DNA from: an uncultured Prevotellaceae bacterium
Lineage (GTDB): Bacteria > Bacteroidota > Bacteroidia > Bacteroidales > Bacteroidaceae
Assembly: GCA_947167455.1 (NCBI GenBank)
Contig: CAMVIB010000025.1
Coordinates: 1-39,091 of the forward strand
Reading direction: 5' to 3'
Length of the DNA stretch: 39,091 nt
Shown piece by piece: positions 7,413 through 15,324 of this stretch (positions are counted from its first letter, which is position 1; every line of letters begins with the position of its first letter). The position numbers were made by a program, and so were the translations under genes. Below the pieces are notes generated by a model. That model was not told where the DNA came from and did not search any database. It worked only from the letters and a program-made list of their open reading frames with translations.

Positions 7413-7830
7413 CTGCTTCGCCAAGAGGATGCATCTGCTTCGCCAAGAGGATACAACTGCTTCACCAAGAGGATGCGTCTGCTTCGCCAAGAGGATGCGT
7501 CTGCTTCGCCAAGAGGATACATCTGCTTCGCCTAGAGGATACAACTGCTTCGCCAAGGGGATGCATCTGCTTCTCCCAGGGGTTAAAGCATCATCGCCTA
7601 AGGGATGCGCTTGTCCCACGAACGTGGGCTAATCATCCCACGAACGTGGGCGCATTGTCCCACGAACGTGGGCTAATCGTCCCACGAACGTGGGACAAGC
7701 AAAACCTCCGGGCGAGTTATGAACATCCTCTTGGTGAAGAATGAACATCCTCCTGGTGAAGAATGAACATCCTCTTGGTGAGGAATGAACAATCTCTTGG
7801 CGAGTACGAAACATCCCCAAGTGGGGAGAT
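7413..7830. repeat. 19 consecutive 22-bp units with 16-bp dyad cores
   Basis: Cores of 16 bp start every 22 bp from 7416 to 7812 without a phase break, separated by 6-bp spacers. Units 1-7 have cores like CTTCGCCAAGAGGATG. Unit 8 is CTTCTCCCAGGGGTTA and unit 9 CATCGCCTAAGGGATG. Units 10-13 (7614, 7636, 7658, 7680) contain the exact palindrome CCCACG-AA-CGTGGG. Unit 14 is AAACCTCCGGGCGAGT. Units 15-18 have cores like CATCCTCTTGGTGAAG, the reverse complement type of units 1-7. Unit 19 is CATCCCCAAGTGGGGA. Period 22 is not a multiple of 3, so frames through the array are not coding. It fills the divergent space between frdC and rsmH. Function unknown. Confidence 0.93.
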
Positions 7831-8091
7831 GGTGGTGACCCTGGCATCGTCTTGGCGATAGCTGAGAGCGCAGCCCTGGGCGGCAGTTGCCGGGCTGGTA
7901 GTTGCAGGCCTTTCAGGCCGTCGTGGACGCCTTCTCAAGCACACAGCATGGCAAATCATCAACTTTCGAGACTTGAAACACTTAAAACAATATGCCTTAA
8001 GTTAAAGTAAAACGCGAATGGCCGAAATGCAGGTATATCAACGACTTGCAAGTCTTGGTGAAAATAATTGAAAAATATTTATCAATTCATG
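7831..8091. other. gene-free stretch upstream of the rsmH promoter
   Basis: This follows the 22-bp array. It holds a possible out-of-register relic core CATCGTCTTGGCGATA at 7845-7860 and a small palindrome GGCCTTTCAGGCC near 7910, then turns AT-rich from about 7960. No open frame resembles a protein, and no mraZ gene, which commonly precedes rsmH, is present. Confidence 0.5.
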
Positions 8092-8092
8092 A

Positions 8093-8122
8093 TTGTTATT
8101 CAAAATAAATGTAGTAACTTCG
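8093..8122 (+). promoter_or_regulatory. rsmH / dcw promoter candidate (TTG - 19 nt - TAACTTCG)
   Basis: TTG at 8093-8095 is followed 19 nt later by TAACTTCG at 8115-8122, one mismatch from TAnnTTTG. The rsmH ATG begins only 5 nt after the box, so transcription would start at or next to the A of the start codon and the message would be nearly leaderless. An additional upstream promoter cannot be excluded. Confidence 0.5.
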
Positions 8123-8126
8123 CGCC

Positions 8127-9035
8127 ATGGAATCAGCCACATATCACACTACCGTCATGCTTCAGCCTTCAGTGGATGGGCTAAACATCAAGTCTGACGG
8201 CGTTTACGTGGATGTGACACTTGGTGGAGGCGGTCACAGCCGTGAGATTCTGACACGCCTCGGTGCCAACGGTCGTCTCTTCAGTTTCGATCAGGACGAG
8301 GATGCCATCACGCGCTGTGCTGACAGCGATCCGCGATGGACTGTCGTACGTAGCAACTTCAGGTATTTACGCAACTGGATGCGCTACTATGGCATCGATG
8401 CCATCGACGGGCTCATCGCCGACCTCGGAGTCTCGGGCCATCACTTTGATGATGCCGAGCGTGGCTTCAGTTTCAAGCATGATGCGCCCTTGGACATGCG
8501 CATGAACCGTCAGGCCAGTAAGAGTGCTGCCGACATCGTCAACAGCTATTCTGCCGATCAGCTCACTGACGTGTTGCGGCTTTACGGCGAGCTCCGTCAG
8601 GCACATCGTCTGGCCACGGCCATCGTAGCGCGTAGAAGCCGTCAGGAGATAGCCACCACCGGCGAGCTGGCCGATACGCTGTCACCCCTGCTGGCCCGCG
8701 ACCGCAGTCAGAAAGACATGGCGCGCGTGTTTCAGGCTTTACGCATCGAGGTCAACCATGAGATGGATGCCTTGGCAGAGATGCTTCACGGTGCTGCCAT
8801 GTTGCTTCGCCCCGGCGGCAGGTTGGTGGTGCTGAGCTATCATTCACTCGAAGACAGGATGGTGAAGAACATCATGCGTAGCGGCAACATAGAGGGTACA
8901 ACAGAGCAAGACATCTATGGCCGCAGCACATCGCCACTGCGCAGCCTCGGGAAAGCCGAGCAGCCATCGGCCGAGGAGCAGGCTGCCAACCCACGCAGCA
9001 GGAGTGCCAAGCTCCGCATCGCCGAAAAGCTCTGA
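8127..9035 (+). CDS. rsmH: 16S rRNA (cytosine-1402 N4) methyltransferase
   Basis: A 302-residue RsmH (MraW), an S-adenosylmethionine enzyme that methylates N4 of C1402 in the decoding centre of 16S rRNA. Motifs in order: YVDVTLGGGGHSREIL (SAM-binding loop, about 29-44), FDQDEDA, LIADLGVSGHHFDDAERGFS, LDMRMNR, LSYHSLEDRMVK, and the C-terminal SRSAKLRIAEK. Full length. The start at 8127 is favoured because the conserved YHxxVML block follows after four residues. First gene of the division cluster; mraZ, which often precedes it, is absent. About 215 nt of repeat-containing spacer separates it from ftsL. Confidence 0.96.
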   Translation: MESATYHTTVMLQPSVDGLNIKSDGVYVDVTLGGGGHSREILTRLGANGRLFSFDQDEDAITRCADSDPRWTVVRSNFRYLRNWMRYYGIDAIDGLIADLGVSGHHFDDAERGFSFKHDAPLDMRMNRQASKSAADIVNSYSADQLTDVLRLYGELRQAHRLATAIVARRSRQEIATTGELADTLSPLLARDRSQKDMARVFQALRIEVNHEMDALAEMLHGAAMLLRPGGRLVVLSYHSLEDRMVKNIMRSGNIEGTTEQDIYGRSTSPLRSLGKAEQPSAEEQAANPRSRSAKLRIAEKL

Positions 9036-9052
9036 GAAGAGCCATGCCATCC

Positions 9053-9244
9053 GTTGCCGAGACGAGGGCCGGGATGCAATGATGTTGCCGAGGCGAGAGC
9101 CGGGACGCAATGATGCTGCCGAGGCGATTCCTACATACATAAAGTGACAAAGCGCCATTGTGCGCGGACATGATTATAAGAAGTAGTAGAAGTGACGATG
9201 CGCTCGTGCGCGCGAACATTATTATAAATAATAAGGAGTAGAAA
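9053..9244. repeat. tandem repeats in the rsmH-ftsL spacer
   Basis: Two unrelated tandem structures. 9053-9131 holds about 2.5 copies of a 31-bp unit containing TTGCCGAG..GCCGGGA..GCAATGAT (starts 9053, 9084, 9115). 9142-9244 holds two imperfect copies, about 48 bp apart, of a segment beginning AAGTGAC and ending in AAGTAGTAG / AGGAGTAG. The AAGGAG at 9233-9238, 12 nt before the ftsL start, lies at the end of the second copy. Nothing here looks coding. Confidence 0.75.
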
Positions 9245-9250
9245 GGTAAT

Positions 9251-9874
9251 ATGGAAAAGAAAGACGCGACATTTGATGACGAAGAGCGTCCCGTAGATGT
9301 CGATATGACACCAGATACGGGCGTCTCTGCCGTCGTCTGGACAGCGGACGACGAAGACGCGCCAGCAGAGCGTGGCGATGGCCTTCATGCCGAGTCTGAT
9401 GCCGACATCCATGCCGTTGACGGCGATGTTGCCGATGTCGATGCCGACATCCCCGATGCCGAGGTTGCTCCTTCCGATGACGTGGCGGGAGCCGCCGACG
9501 GCGAGTCCGGCGACGAGCAGCGTTCGGCATGGAGGCTGTTCTCGTCGGAGGACCTGCCACAGCTGTCACTGCGCGAGATCCTTGGCGGCGACTACCTCAT
9601 AGGTAGCTTCCTGCGTCACAACATAGGGTTCATACTTTTCCTGATGCTGCTGAGCGTGGCCTACATCACCAATCGCTATATGGCTCAACAGGAGATTATC
9701 GAGGAGGAGCGCCTTCGCAAGGAGCTCGTCGAGAAGAAGAACTACGCCCTAACTCAGGATGCCCTTCTGACGAGGAACAGCCGTCAGAGCAGCATAGAAG
9801 CCAAGCTGTCAGAGATAGGCGACACGCTGTTGCGCACATCAAAGGAACCCCCATTCATCATCCGGGCAAAATAA
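9251..9874 (+). CDS. ftsL: FtsL-like cell division protein with long acidic N-terminus
   Basis: A 207-residue bitopic membrane protein of the Bacteroidetes FtsL type. The conserved part starts near residue 105 with LREILGGDYLIGSFLRHNIGFI. One membrane segment follows (about 124-141), ending in YITNRYMAQQ, then a periplasmic coiled coil (about 145-185) with ALTQDALLTRNSRQSSIE, and the terminal PPFIIRAK. FtsL normally bridges FtsQ and the FtsW-FtsI synthase pair. Residues 1-95, predicted cytoplasmic, are strikingly rich in Asp, Ala and Glu with DAD/DVDAD runs, longer than I would expect for the family. A purine-rich AAGGAG lies 12 nt before the ATG. The stop is 9 nt before ftsI. Position and topology support the call; FtsL sequences are weakly conserved. 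Confidence 0.85.
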   Translation: MEKKDATFDDEERPVDVDMTPDTGVSAVVWTADDEDAPAERGDGLHAESDADIHAVDGDVADVDADIPDAEVAPSDDVAGAADGESGDEQRSAWRLFSSEDLPQLSLREILGGDYLIGSFLRHNIGFILFLMLLSVAYITNRYMAQQEIIEEERLRKELVEKKNYALTQDALLTRNSRQSSIEAKLSEIGDTLLRTSKEPPFIIRAK

Positions 9875-9883
9875 CGTAAGACT

Positions 9884-11947
9884 ATGAATTTCAATAGCAA
9901 ATCCACCCTGCCGCGCTACCTGTTCATCATCATCCCGATGACGCTCGTAGGTCTTGCCGTCATTGGCAAGGCAGCTTTTGAAATGACAGCCCGTGCAGAC
10001 TATTGGGAGACAGTGCGCAAGCGTCTTGAGATGCAGCAACGTGTGATACCTGCCGTCCGCGGCAACATCTACTCTGCCGACGGCGAGCTCATGGTGGGTA
10101 CGTTGCCCGTTTATAACCTGCGCATGGATTTTGTCATCAAGGATCCGAATGCAAAAGCCGTGGAGAAACGCCGCAAGAGCCGTGAAGCCCTCTGGACAGC
10201 CAAGGCCGACAGCTTCTGCATGGGACTTCATGAGCTCTTCCCCGCCAAGAGTGCCGATGAGTACAAGAAGCTCATCAACTCACATTGGGGCGGCAATGTC
10301 CGCAACCTGCTCATAGCCCGCAATGTGTCCTACATCCAGTACAAGGAATGCATGAAGCTGCCCTATGCCAATGCGGGAGCCATCGCCACGGGCTTCTATG
10401 CCGAGCCCGTTCGCAAGCGCCAGAAGCCCTATGGCTCCATGGCCAGCCGCATGCTTGGCACGTATGACGCCCTGTGCGACTCGGCCATCAACGGTCTGGA
10501 GTTCGCCTTCGACAGTCTTCTCCGAGGTGTCAACGGCCGCCATCATCTTGAGAAGGTGCGCAGTGCGTGGACAGACAAGATAGACCAGGAGCCCATCGAC
10601 GGCTATGACATCATAACGACCCTTGACGTCGGCATGCAGGATGCCGCAGAGAAGATTCTCAACGCCAAGCTTGTGGAGCTTGATGCCGAGATAGGCGTCG
10701 TGGTGCTCATGGAGGTTAAGACGGGGGACGTGAAGGCTCTGGTGAACCTCGTCCGCACGGCACCTGGCCAATACCGTGAAGGTGCCAACTACGCCCTCAC
10801 GGCCCTGTGGGAGCCCGGCTCTACGTTCAAGACCGCCTCCATGATGGTGGCCTTGGAAGATGGCGTCATCACGCGCAACGACTACATAGACACCGGCAAT
10901 GGCCAGTGGCCGATGTACGGCCGGACGATGAAAGACCACAACTGGCACCGCGGAGGCTATGGCCGCATCAGTGCCGACGAATGCCTGATGTTCTCGTCGA
11001 ATGTCGGTGTGAGCCGCATCATCGACAATGCCTATCACGACCATCCTGAGAAATACGTCGATGGCTTGTACCGCGAAGGTGTCGGCGTGGCCTTCGACAT
11101 GCAGATAAGCGGTGCCGCCAAGCCCAACGTTCGGCGTCCGAAGAAGAACGACCCGCACTGGTACCGCACCACCCTACCCTGGATGAGCATAGGCTACGAG
11201 ACTCAGATCCCGCCCATCTACACCGCCACCTTCTACAACGCCATCGCCAACAACGGACGTATGGTGAAGCCACGTTTCGTCAAGGAGATACAGCGCAACG
11301 GCATCACCCATGAGGTCTTCCCTGTGGAGGTCGTCAAGGAACGCATCTGCAAGACCAGCACGCTGCGCGACATCCATGCCATGCTGGAGCGCGTCGTTAA
11401 CGACCCCAAGGGTCTGGGCCGCAAGGCAGGCAGCAAGCTCTTCAAGGTCTGCGGCAAGACGGGAACCGCTCAGATTGCCGACCGCGAAGGCGGCTACCAC
11501 AGCGGCCACTCCCGCTACATGGTGAGCTTCGCCGGCTACTATCCCAGCGAGAATCCCCGATACACGTGTCTCGTATGCATCAAGAAGGCCGGCCTTCCGG
11601 CATCAGGCGGAGGCCATGCCGGCCCGGTGTTCAGCGAGCTTGCCCACTACGTGATGGCCAAGGGTGTCTATCGCGAGACCGATGCTGCCTGCGACAGCAC
11701 ATCTATGCCGAAGCCCTCAGACCACGTCGATGAGATCCTCGACATAGCCGCCGACGTGCCTCTGTCGTCAACGCCTGATGTCATAGGCCTCGGCGCCCGT
11801 GATGCCGTGCGTCTGCTCGAGGAGCGCGGCTACAAAGTACGTCTCCTCGGCCAGGGCCGTGTCGTGAGGCAGGACATCCACCCCGGTGCCCGCGTCGAAG
11901 CCGGCAAGACCATCACCCTGGAGATGCGCACTCCCAAGATGCCATAA
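9884..11947 (+). CDS. ftsI: division-specific penicillin-binding protein (PBP3) with C-terminal PASTA domain
   Basis: A 687-residue class B penicillin-binding protein that crosslinks septal peptidoglycan. A short cytoplasmic tail and one membrane segment (about 12-30) precede a dimerisation domain. The transpeptidase domain has the nucleophile Ser313 in STFK, the SSN motif (371-373) and KTGTAQ (525-530). A single PASTA domain occupies about 632-685, including GLGARDAVRLLEERGYKV and ending in ITLEM. All catalytic motifs are intact. It is close behind ftsL (9 nt) and is expected to work with FtsW, encoded downstream. A PASTA tail is common in Bacteroidetes PBP3. Start chosen at the ATG that leaves a normal short N-terminus. 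Confidence 0.95.
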   Translation: MNFNSKSTLPRYLFIIIPMTLVGLAVIGKAAFEMTARADYWETVRKRLEMQQRVIPAVRGNIYSADGELMVGTLPVYNLRMDFVIKDPNAKAVEKRRKSREALWTAKADSFCMGLHELFPAKSADEYKKLINSHWGGNVRNLLIARNVSYIQYKECMKLPYANAGAIATGFYAEPVRKRQKPYGSMASRMLGTYDALCDSAINGLEFAFDSLLRGVNGRHHLEKVRSAWTDKIDQEPIDGYDIITTLDVGMQDAAEKILNAKLVELDAEIGVVVLMEVKTGDVKALVNLVRTAPGQYREGANYALTALWEPGSTFKTASMMVALEDGVITRNDYIDTGNGQWPMYGRTMKDHNWHRGGYGRISADECLMFSSNVGVSRIIDNAYHDHPEKYVDGLYREGVGVAFDMQISGAAKPNVRRPKKNDPHWYRTTLPWMSIGYETQIPPIYTATFYNAIANNGRMVKPRFVKEIQRNGITHEVFPVEVVKERICKTSTLRDIHAMLERVVNDPKGLGRKAGSKLFKVCGKTGTAQIADREGGYHSGHSRYMVSFAGYYPSENPRYTCLVCIKKAGLPASGGGHAGPVFSELAHYVMAKGVYRETDAACDSTSMPKPSDHVDEILDIAADVPLSSTPDVIGLGARDAVRLLEERGYKVRLLGQGRVVRQDIHPGARVEAGKTITLEMRTPKMP

Positions 11948-11998
11948 GCGTGACACCGCGCCCCGTTACAACCCACGCCAACAAAAAGCTACTACGAT

Positions 11999-13462
11999 AT
12001 GAAACTCTCTCAAGTCATCAGCAGGATCAAGCCTGTCGCCGTCATCGGGCCGACAGACATTGACATCAACGCCATCGTCATCGATTCGCGCCAGGTCGCT
12101 CCCGGTGCGCTGTTCTGTGCCATCCGCGGCACCCAGACCGACGGTCACCAGTATATCGGCAAGGCCCAGGAGCAAGGTGCCGTGGCCATCGTGTGTGAGG
12201 ACATGCCCGCCTCGCCTCAGGCGGGCACGACCTACGTTCATGTCAGCGACAGCGAGGACGTCATCGGTATTCTCGCCACGACATTCTACGGCGACCCTAC
12301 GTCGAAGCTCCGTCTGATAGGTGTCACCGGCACCAACGGCAAGACTACCACTGCCACGCTGTTGTACAACCTGTTCCGCAGCTTCGGCTACAAGTGCGGC
12401 CTGCTCTCCACGGTGTGCAACTACATCGACGGGCAGGCAATGCCCACCGACCACACCACCCCCGACCCCATAACGCTCAACCGTTTGCTGGCCGAGATGG
12501 TAGAGTCGGGATGCACATACGCGTTCATGGAGGTGAGCTCACACAGCGTGGCGCAGAAGCGCATCGGCGGCCTGAGCTTTGCCGGAGGCATATTCACCAA
12601 CCTCACCCGCGACCATCTCGACTACCACAAGACCTTTGAGGCCTACCGCGATGCCAAGAAGGGCTTCTTCGACATCCTTCCCGCCGACGCCTTTGCCGTC
12701 ACCAACGCCGACGACCGCAACGGCATGTTCATGACCCAGAACACACGTGCACAGGTGCTGACCTACTCACAGCAAGGCGTTGCCGACCACCGCGCCCGCA
12801 TCCTCGAGGAGGGTTTCGACGGCATGGCTCTCGAGATTGACGGCCGTGAGGTGTTTGTGCAGTTCATAGGTCGCTTCAATGTCTCCAACCTTCTCGCCGT
12901 CTATAGCGCCGCCCTGGCCATGGGTCGCGAGCGCGATGAAGTCCTCGTGGCACTCAGTGCCCTGCACCCCGTCAACGGACGTTTCGAGACCATCCGTTCC
13001 GCGAGCGGCGTCACGGCCATCGTGGACTATGCCCACACCCCCGATGCCCTCGACAACGTCCTGGCCACCATCAATGACATCCTGCGCAAGCCCGGACGTT
13101 GCATCACCGTGTGCGGTGCCGGCGGCAACCGCGACAAGGGCAAGCGTCCTCTCATGGCACAGAGTGCCGTGCGCGCCTCCGACCGCGTCATCATCACGAG
13201 CGACAATCCCCGCTTCGAGGAGCCTCAGGCCATCATCGACGACATGCTGGCAGGCATCACCCGTCCCGAGGATAAGGCCAAGGTGCTGAGCATCGTTGAC
13301 CGGCGCGAGGCCATCCGCACCGCCGTCATGCTGGCACAGCCCGGCGACGTCATACTCATTGCCGGCAAGGGCCACGAGGACTATCAGGACGTGAAGGGCG
13401 TGAAGCACCATTTCGACGACCATGAGGTGGTGCGCGAGGCGTTCGGGATACGGGCTCAGTGA
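11999..13462 (+). CDS. murE: UDP-MurNAc-tripeptide ligase, meso-diaminopimelate adding
   Basis: A 487-residue Mur ligase that adds the third residue of the stem peptide in the cytoplasm. The ATP-binding loop is GTNGKTT (111-117). The middle domain carries TTPDP, MEVSSHS and [13 protein letters not shown]. The C-terminal domain has YAHTPDAL and [12 protein letters not shown] (402-405) is the signature of enzymes selecting meso-diaminopimelate rather than lysine. Normal length. It starts 51 nt after ftsI. The TGA stop lies within the first GTGA of a heptamer array, and a four-helix-bundle gene separates murE from mraY. Confidence 0.97.
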   Translation: MKLSQVISRIKPVAVIGPTDIDINAIVIDSRQVAPGALFCAIRGTQTDGHQYIGKAQEQGAVAIVCEDMPASPQAGTTYVHVSDSEDVIGILATTFYGDPTSKLRLIGVTGTNGKTTTATLLYNLFRSFGYKCGLLSTVCNYIDGQAMPTDHTTPDPITLNRLLAEMVESGCTYAFMEVSSHSVAQKRIGGLSFAGGIFTNLTRDHLDYHKTFEAYRDAKKGFFDILPADAFAVTNADDRNGMFMTQNTRAQVLTYSQQGVADHRARILEEGFDGMALEIDGREVFVQFIGRFNVSNLLAVYSAALAMGRERDEVLVALSALHPVNGRFETIRSASGVTAIVDYAHTPDALDNVLATINDILRKPGRCITVCGAGGNRDKGKRPLMAQSAVRASDRVIITSDNPRFEEPQAIIDDMLAGITRPEDKAKVLSIVDRREAIRTAVMLAQPGDVILIAGKGHEDYQDVKGVKHHFDDHEVVREAFGIRAQ

Positions 13463-13491
13463 GAAATGAGAAGTGAGAAGTGAGAAGTGAT
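13463..13491. repeat. heptamer repeats at the murE stop codon
   Basis: About four GTGAGAA-type 7-bp units directly follow, and overlap, the murE TGA. The reverse-complement form of the same unit fills 13922-14039 on the other side of the four-helix-bundle gene. Confidence 0.85.
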
Positions 13492-13542
13492 ACCTATGAG
13501 GTTTCAAGGAAGTTCAACCATAGACATATAAGACTATTAGAC

Positions 13543-13908
13543 ATGAGATACGATGACGGCGGTCCTCTGAAGACCAAATCTATGGACTTCAGTGTTCGCA
13601 TCTACAATCTTGGAAGGCTTCTCAACAGCAGGGGAGAACAAATACTTCGCGGACAGGTGGTGCGGGCGGGAACATCAATAGGAGCCAATATCTCTGAGTC
13701 CCGCCGCGCAGAATCACTCGCAGACTTCATCCACAAGCTGTCCATCGCCCAGAAGGAATGCGAGGAAACACGCTACTGGCTGGAGCTGCTATCCAAAGTT
13801 GGCCTCATTACTGAAGCCGAATACCAATCTATTGACAAAGACGCGGCCGAGATTGACCGTATTCTATCTGCAAGCATTAATACCGCCAAAGGACGGAATA
13901 AGGACTGA
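13543..13908 (+). CDS. four-helix-bundle protein, S23-type, inserted in the dcw cluster
   Basis: A protein of about 121 residues. After a short variable start come FSVRIYNLGRLL, the family core RAGTSIGANISESRRAES, DFIHKLSIAQKECEETRYWLELL, and a last helix EIDRILSASINT. This is the subfamily with TSIGANxxES rather than the IPSNIAEG form at 3650-4000. The open frame extends upstream to 13480 through the repeat. The ATG at 13543 is preferred because the extension reads repeat-derived sequence and family members begin shortly before the FAIRI-like block; an ATG at 13582 (MDFSVRI) is also possible. It lies in the same direction as murE and mraY, flanked by heptamer arrays of opposite orientation. 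Function unknown. Confidence 0.88.
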   Translation: MRYDDGGPLKTKSMDFSVRIYNLGRLLNSRGEQILRGQVVRAGTSIGANISESRRAESLADFIHKLSIAQKECEETRYWLELLSKVGLITEAEYQSIDKDAAEIDRILSASINTAKGRNKD

Positions 13909-13921
13909 TTCCAAAAAGCTA

Positions 13922-14039
13922 TCACTTCTCACTCCTCACTCCCAACTTCTCACTCCTCACTTCTCACTCCTCACTCCTCACTTCTCACTCCTCACTCCCA
14001 ACTTCTCACTCCTCACTCCTCACTCCTCACTCCTCACTA
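13922..14039. repeat. heptamer array between the four-helix-bundle gene and mraY
   Basis: About 16 units of TCACTTC / TCACTCC with occasional 8-bp CCAACTTC variants. The orientation is inverted relative to 13463-13491 and 15321-15573. Frames through it (Leu-Thr-Pro-His repeats) are not credible proteins. It ends 19 nt before the mraY start. Confidence 0.9.
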
Positions 14040-14058
14040 AAAAAAACGTACACACTCC

Positions 14059-15324
14059 ATGCTATACTACCTCTTTCGCTATCTCAGTGAGTTCGGCATC
14101 TCCGGCTCCCACATGTGGAGCTACATCTCTTTCCGCGCACTGCTGACGCTGGTGCTCTCGCTGATCATCGCAGCATGGTTCGGCGAGTGGTTCATCAAGT
14201 TCATGCGCCGCCGCAACCTCAGCGAGGAGCAGCGCTCTGCCGACATCGACCCCTACGGTGTCAACAAGGTCGGCGTGCCATCGATGGGCGGCATCATCAT
14301 CATCGTGGCCACGCTGGTGCCGTGCCTGCTCTTCGGCCGCCTCCGCAACATCTACATGCTGCTCATGCTTGCCACGCTGGTGTGGTTCGGGCTTCTGGGT
14401 TTCTGGGACGACTACACCAAGCTGAAGCACTCCAAGGAGGGCATACGCCCCATCTACAAGCTTGGCGGTCAGGCGCTGTTCGGCCTCGTCGTGGGACTCA
14501 CGCTATGGGCAAGCCCCGATGCCGTCATCCGCGAGAACCTCAAGACGGAGAAGCAGAACGGCGTTGAAATCGTCACGCACAAGAGCGACCCTGTGAAGAG
14601 CACACTCACCACCATACCTTTCGTGAAGAACAACAACCTCGACTACTCAGCCCCCTTCGCCATCCTCGGCGCATGGAAGGGCGCCTTGGGTTGGGTGCTC
14701 TTCGTGTTCGTCACCACCTTCGTCGTGATGGCCGTCAGCAACGGCGCCAACCTCAACGACGGCATGGACGGCATGTGTGCCGGCAACTCCGCCATCATGT
14801 GCCTTGCCCTTGGCATCCTGGCATACGTGTCGAGCCATATCAACATGGCGGCATACCTCAACATCATGTACGTGCCGGGCAGTGAGGAGCTGGTAATCTT
14901 CCTCCTGGCCTTCGTGGGTGCCCTCATAGGTTTCCTGTGGTACAATGCCTACCCGGCCCAGATCTTCATGGGCGACACCGGCAGTCTCGCCATCGGCGGC
15001 GTCATTGCCGTGACAGCCGTCATCATCCACAAGGAGCTGCTCATACCCGTCATCTGCTTTGTCTTTCTCGTGGAGAGCATCAGCGTGCTGCTCCAGACCA
15101 ACTATGCCCGCTATGGCAACAAGCGAGGCCAGAAGCTGCGCGTCTTCAAGCGTGCTCCTCTGCACGACACCTTCCGTGTCGCTCCCGGCCAGCTGCCGTC
15201 CGACTTCCGCGTGCTCCTCAACTGGCCCAAGGGCTGCTGGCAGGAGTCGAAAATCACCGTGCGCTTCTGGATCGTAACGATAATGATGTGCGCCCTTGCC
15301 ATAGTGACGCTGAAGATAAGGTGA
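14059..15324 (+). CDS. mraY: phospho-N-acetylmuramoyl-pentapeptide transferase (lipid I synthase)
   Basis: A 421-residue polytopic membrane enzyme (about ten segments) that moves phospho-MurNAc-pentapeptide onto undecaprenyl phosphate. Signature blocks: SMGGIIII (75-82), the aspartate pair in FWDDYTK (Asp117/118), [15 protein letters not shown], and [12 protein letters not shown]. The loop between segments around residues 155-205 ([14 protein letters not shown]..) is the longer form usual in Bacteroidetes. The ATG at 14059 gives the canonical MLYYLFRYL start. The TGA stop is embedded in the first GTGAGAA of a 250-bp heptamer array, and a mobile repeat follows before murD. Confidence 0.96.
   Translation: MLYYLFRYLSEFGISGSHMWSYISFRALLTLVLSLIIAAWFGEWFIKFMRRRNLSEEQRSADIDPYGVNKVGVPSMGGIIIIVATLVPCLLFGRLRNIYMLLMLATLVWFGLLGFWDDYTKLKHSKEGIRPIYKLGGQALFGLVVGLTLWASPDAVIRENLKTEKQNGVEIVTHKSDPVKSTLTTIPFVKNNNLDYSAPFAILGAWKGALGWVLFVFVTTFVVMAVSNGANLNDGMDGMCAGNSAIMCLALGILAYVSSHINMAAYLNIMYVPGSEELVIFLLAFVGALIGFLWYNAYPAQIFMGDTGSLAIGGVIAVTAVIIHKELLIPVICFVFLVESISVLLQTNYARYGNKRGQKLRVFKRAPLHDTFRVAPGQLPSDFRVLLNWPKGCWQESKITVRFWIVTIMMCALAIVTLKIR

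Noticed and set aside
7109..7744. Open frames of about 90-210 codons through the mobile element and the 22-bp array
   Set aside because: They read palindromes and a 22-bp period that shifts frame every unit. No start signal or family match is present, and the copy at 15595-15851 supports different frames.
7413..7830. CRISPR array
   Set aside because: Units abut with constant 6-bp spacers instead of unique spacers of about 30 bp, the repeat sequence changes along the array, and there are no cas genes.
13799..14146. Protein with Leu-Leu-Thr-Pro-His repeats
   Set aside because: This is a reading of the heptamer array in another frame than the four-helix-bundle gene and overlaps the real mraY start.
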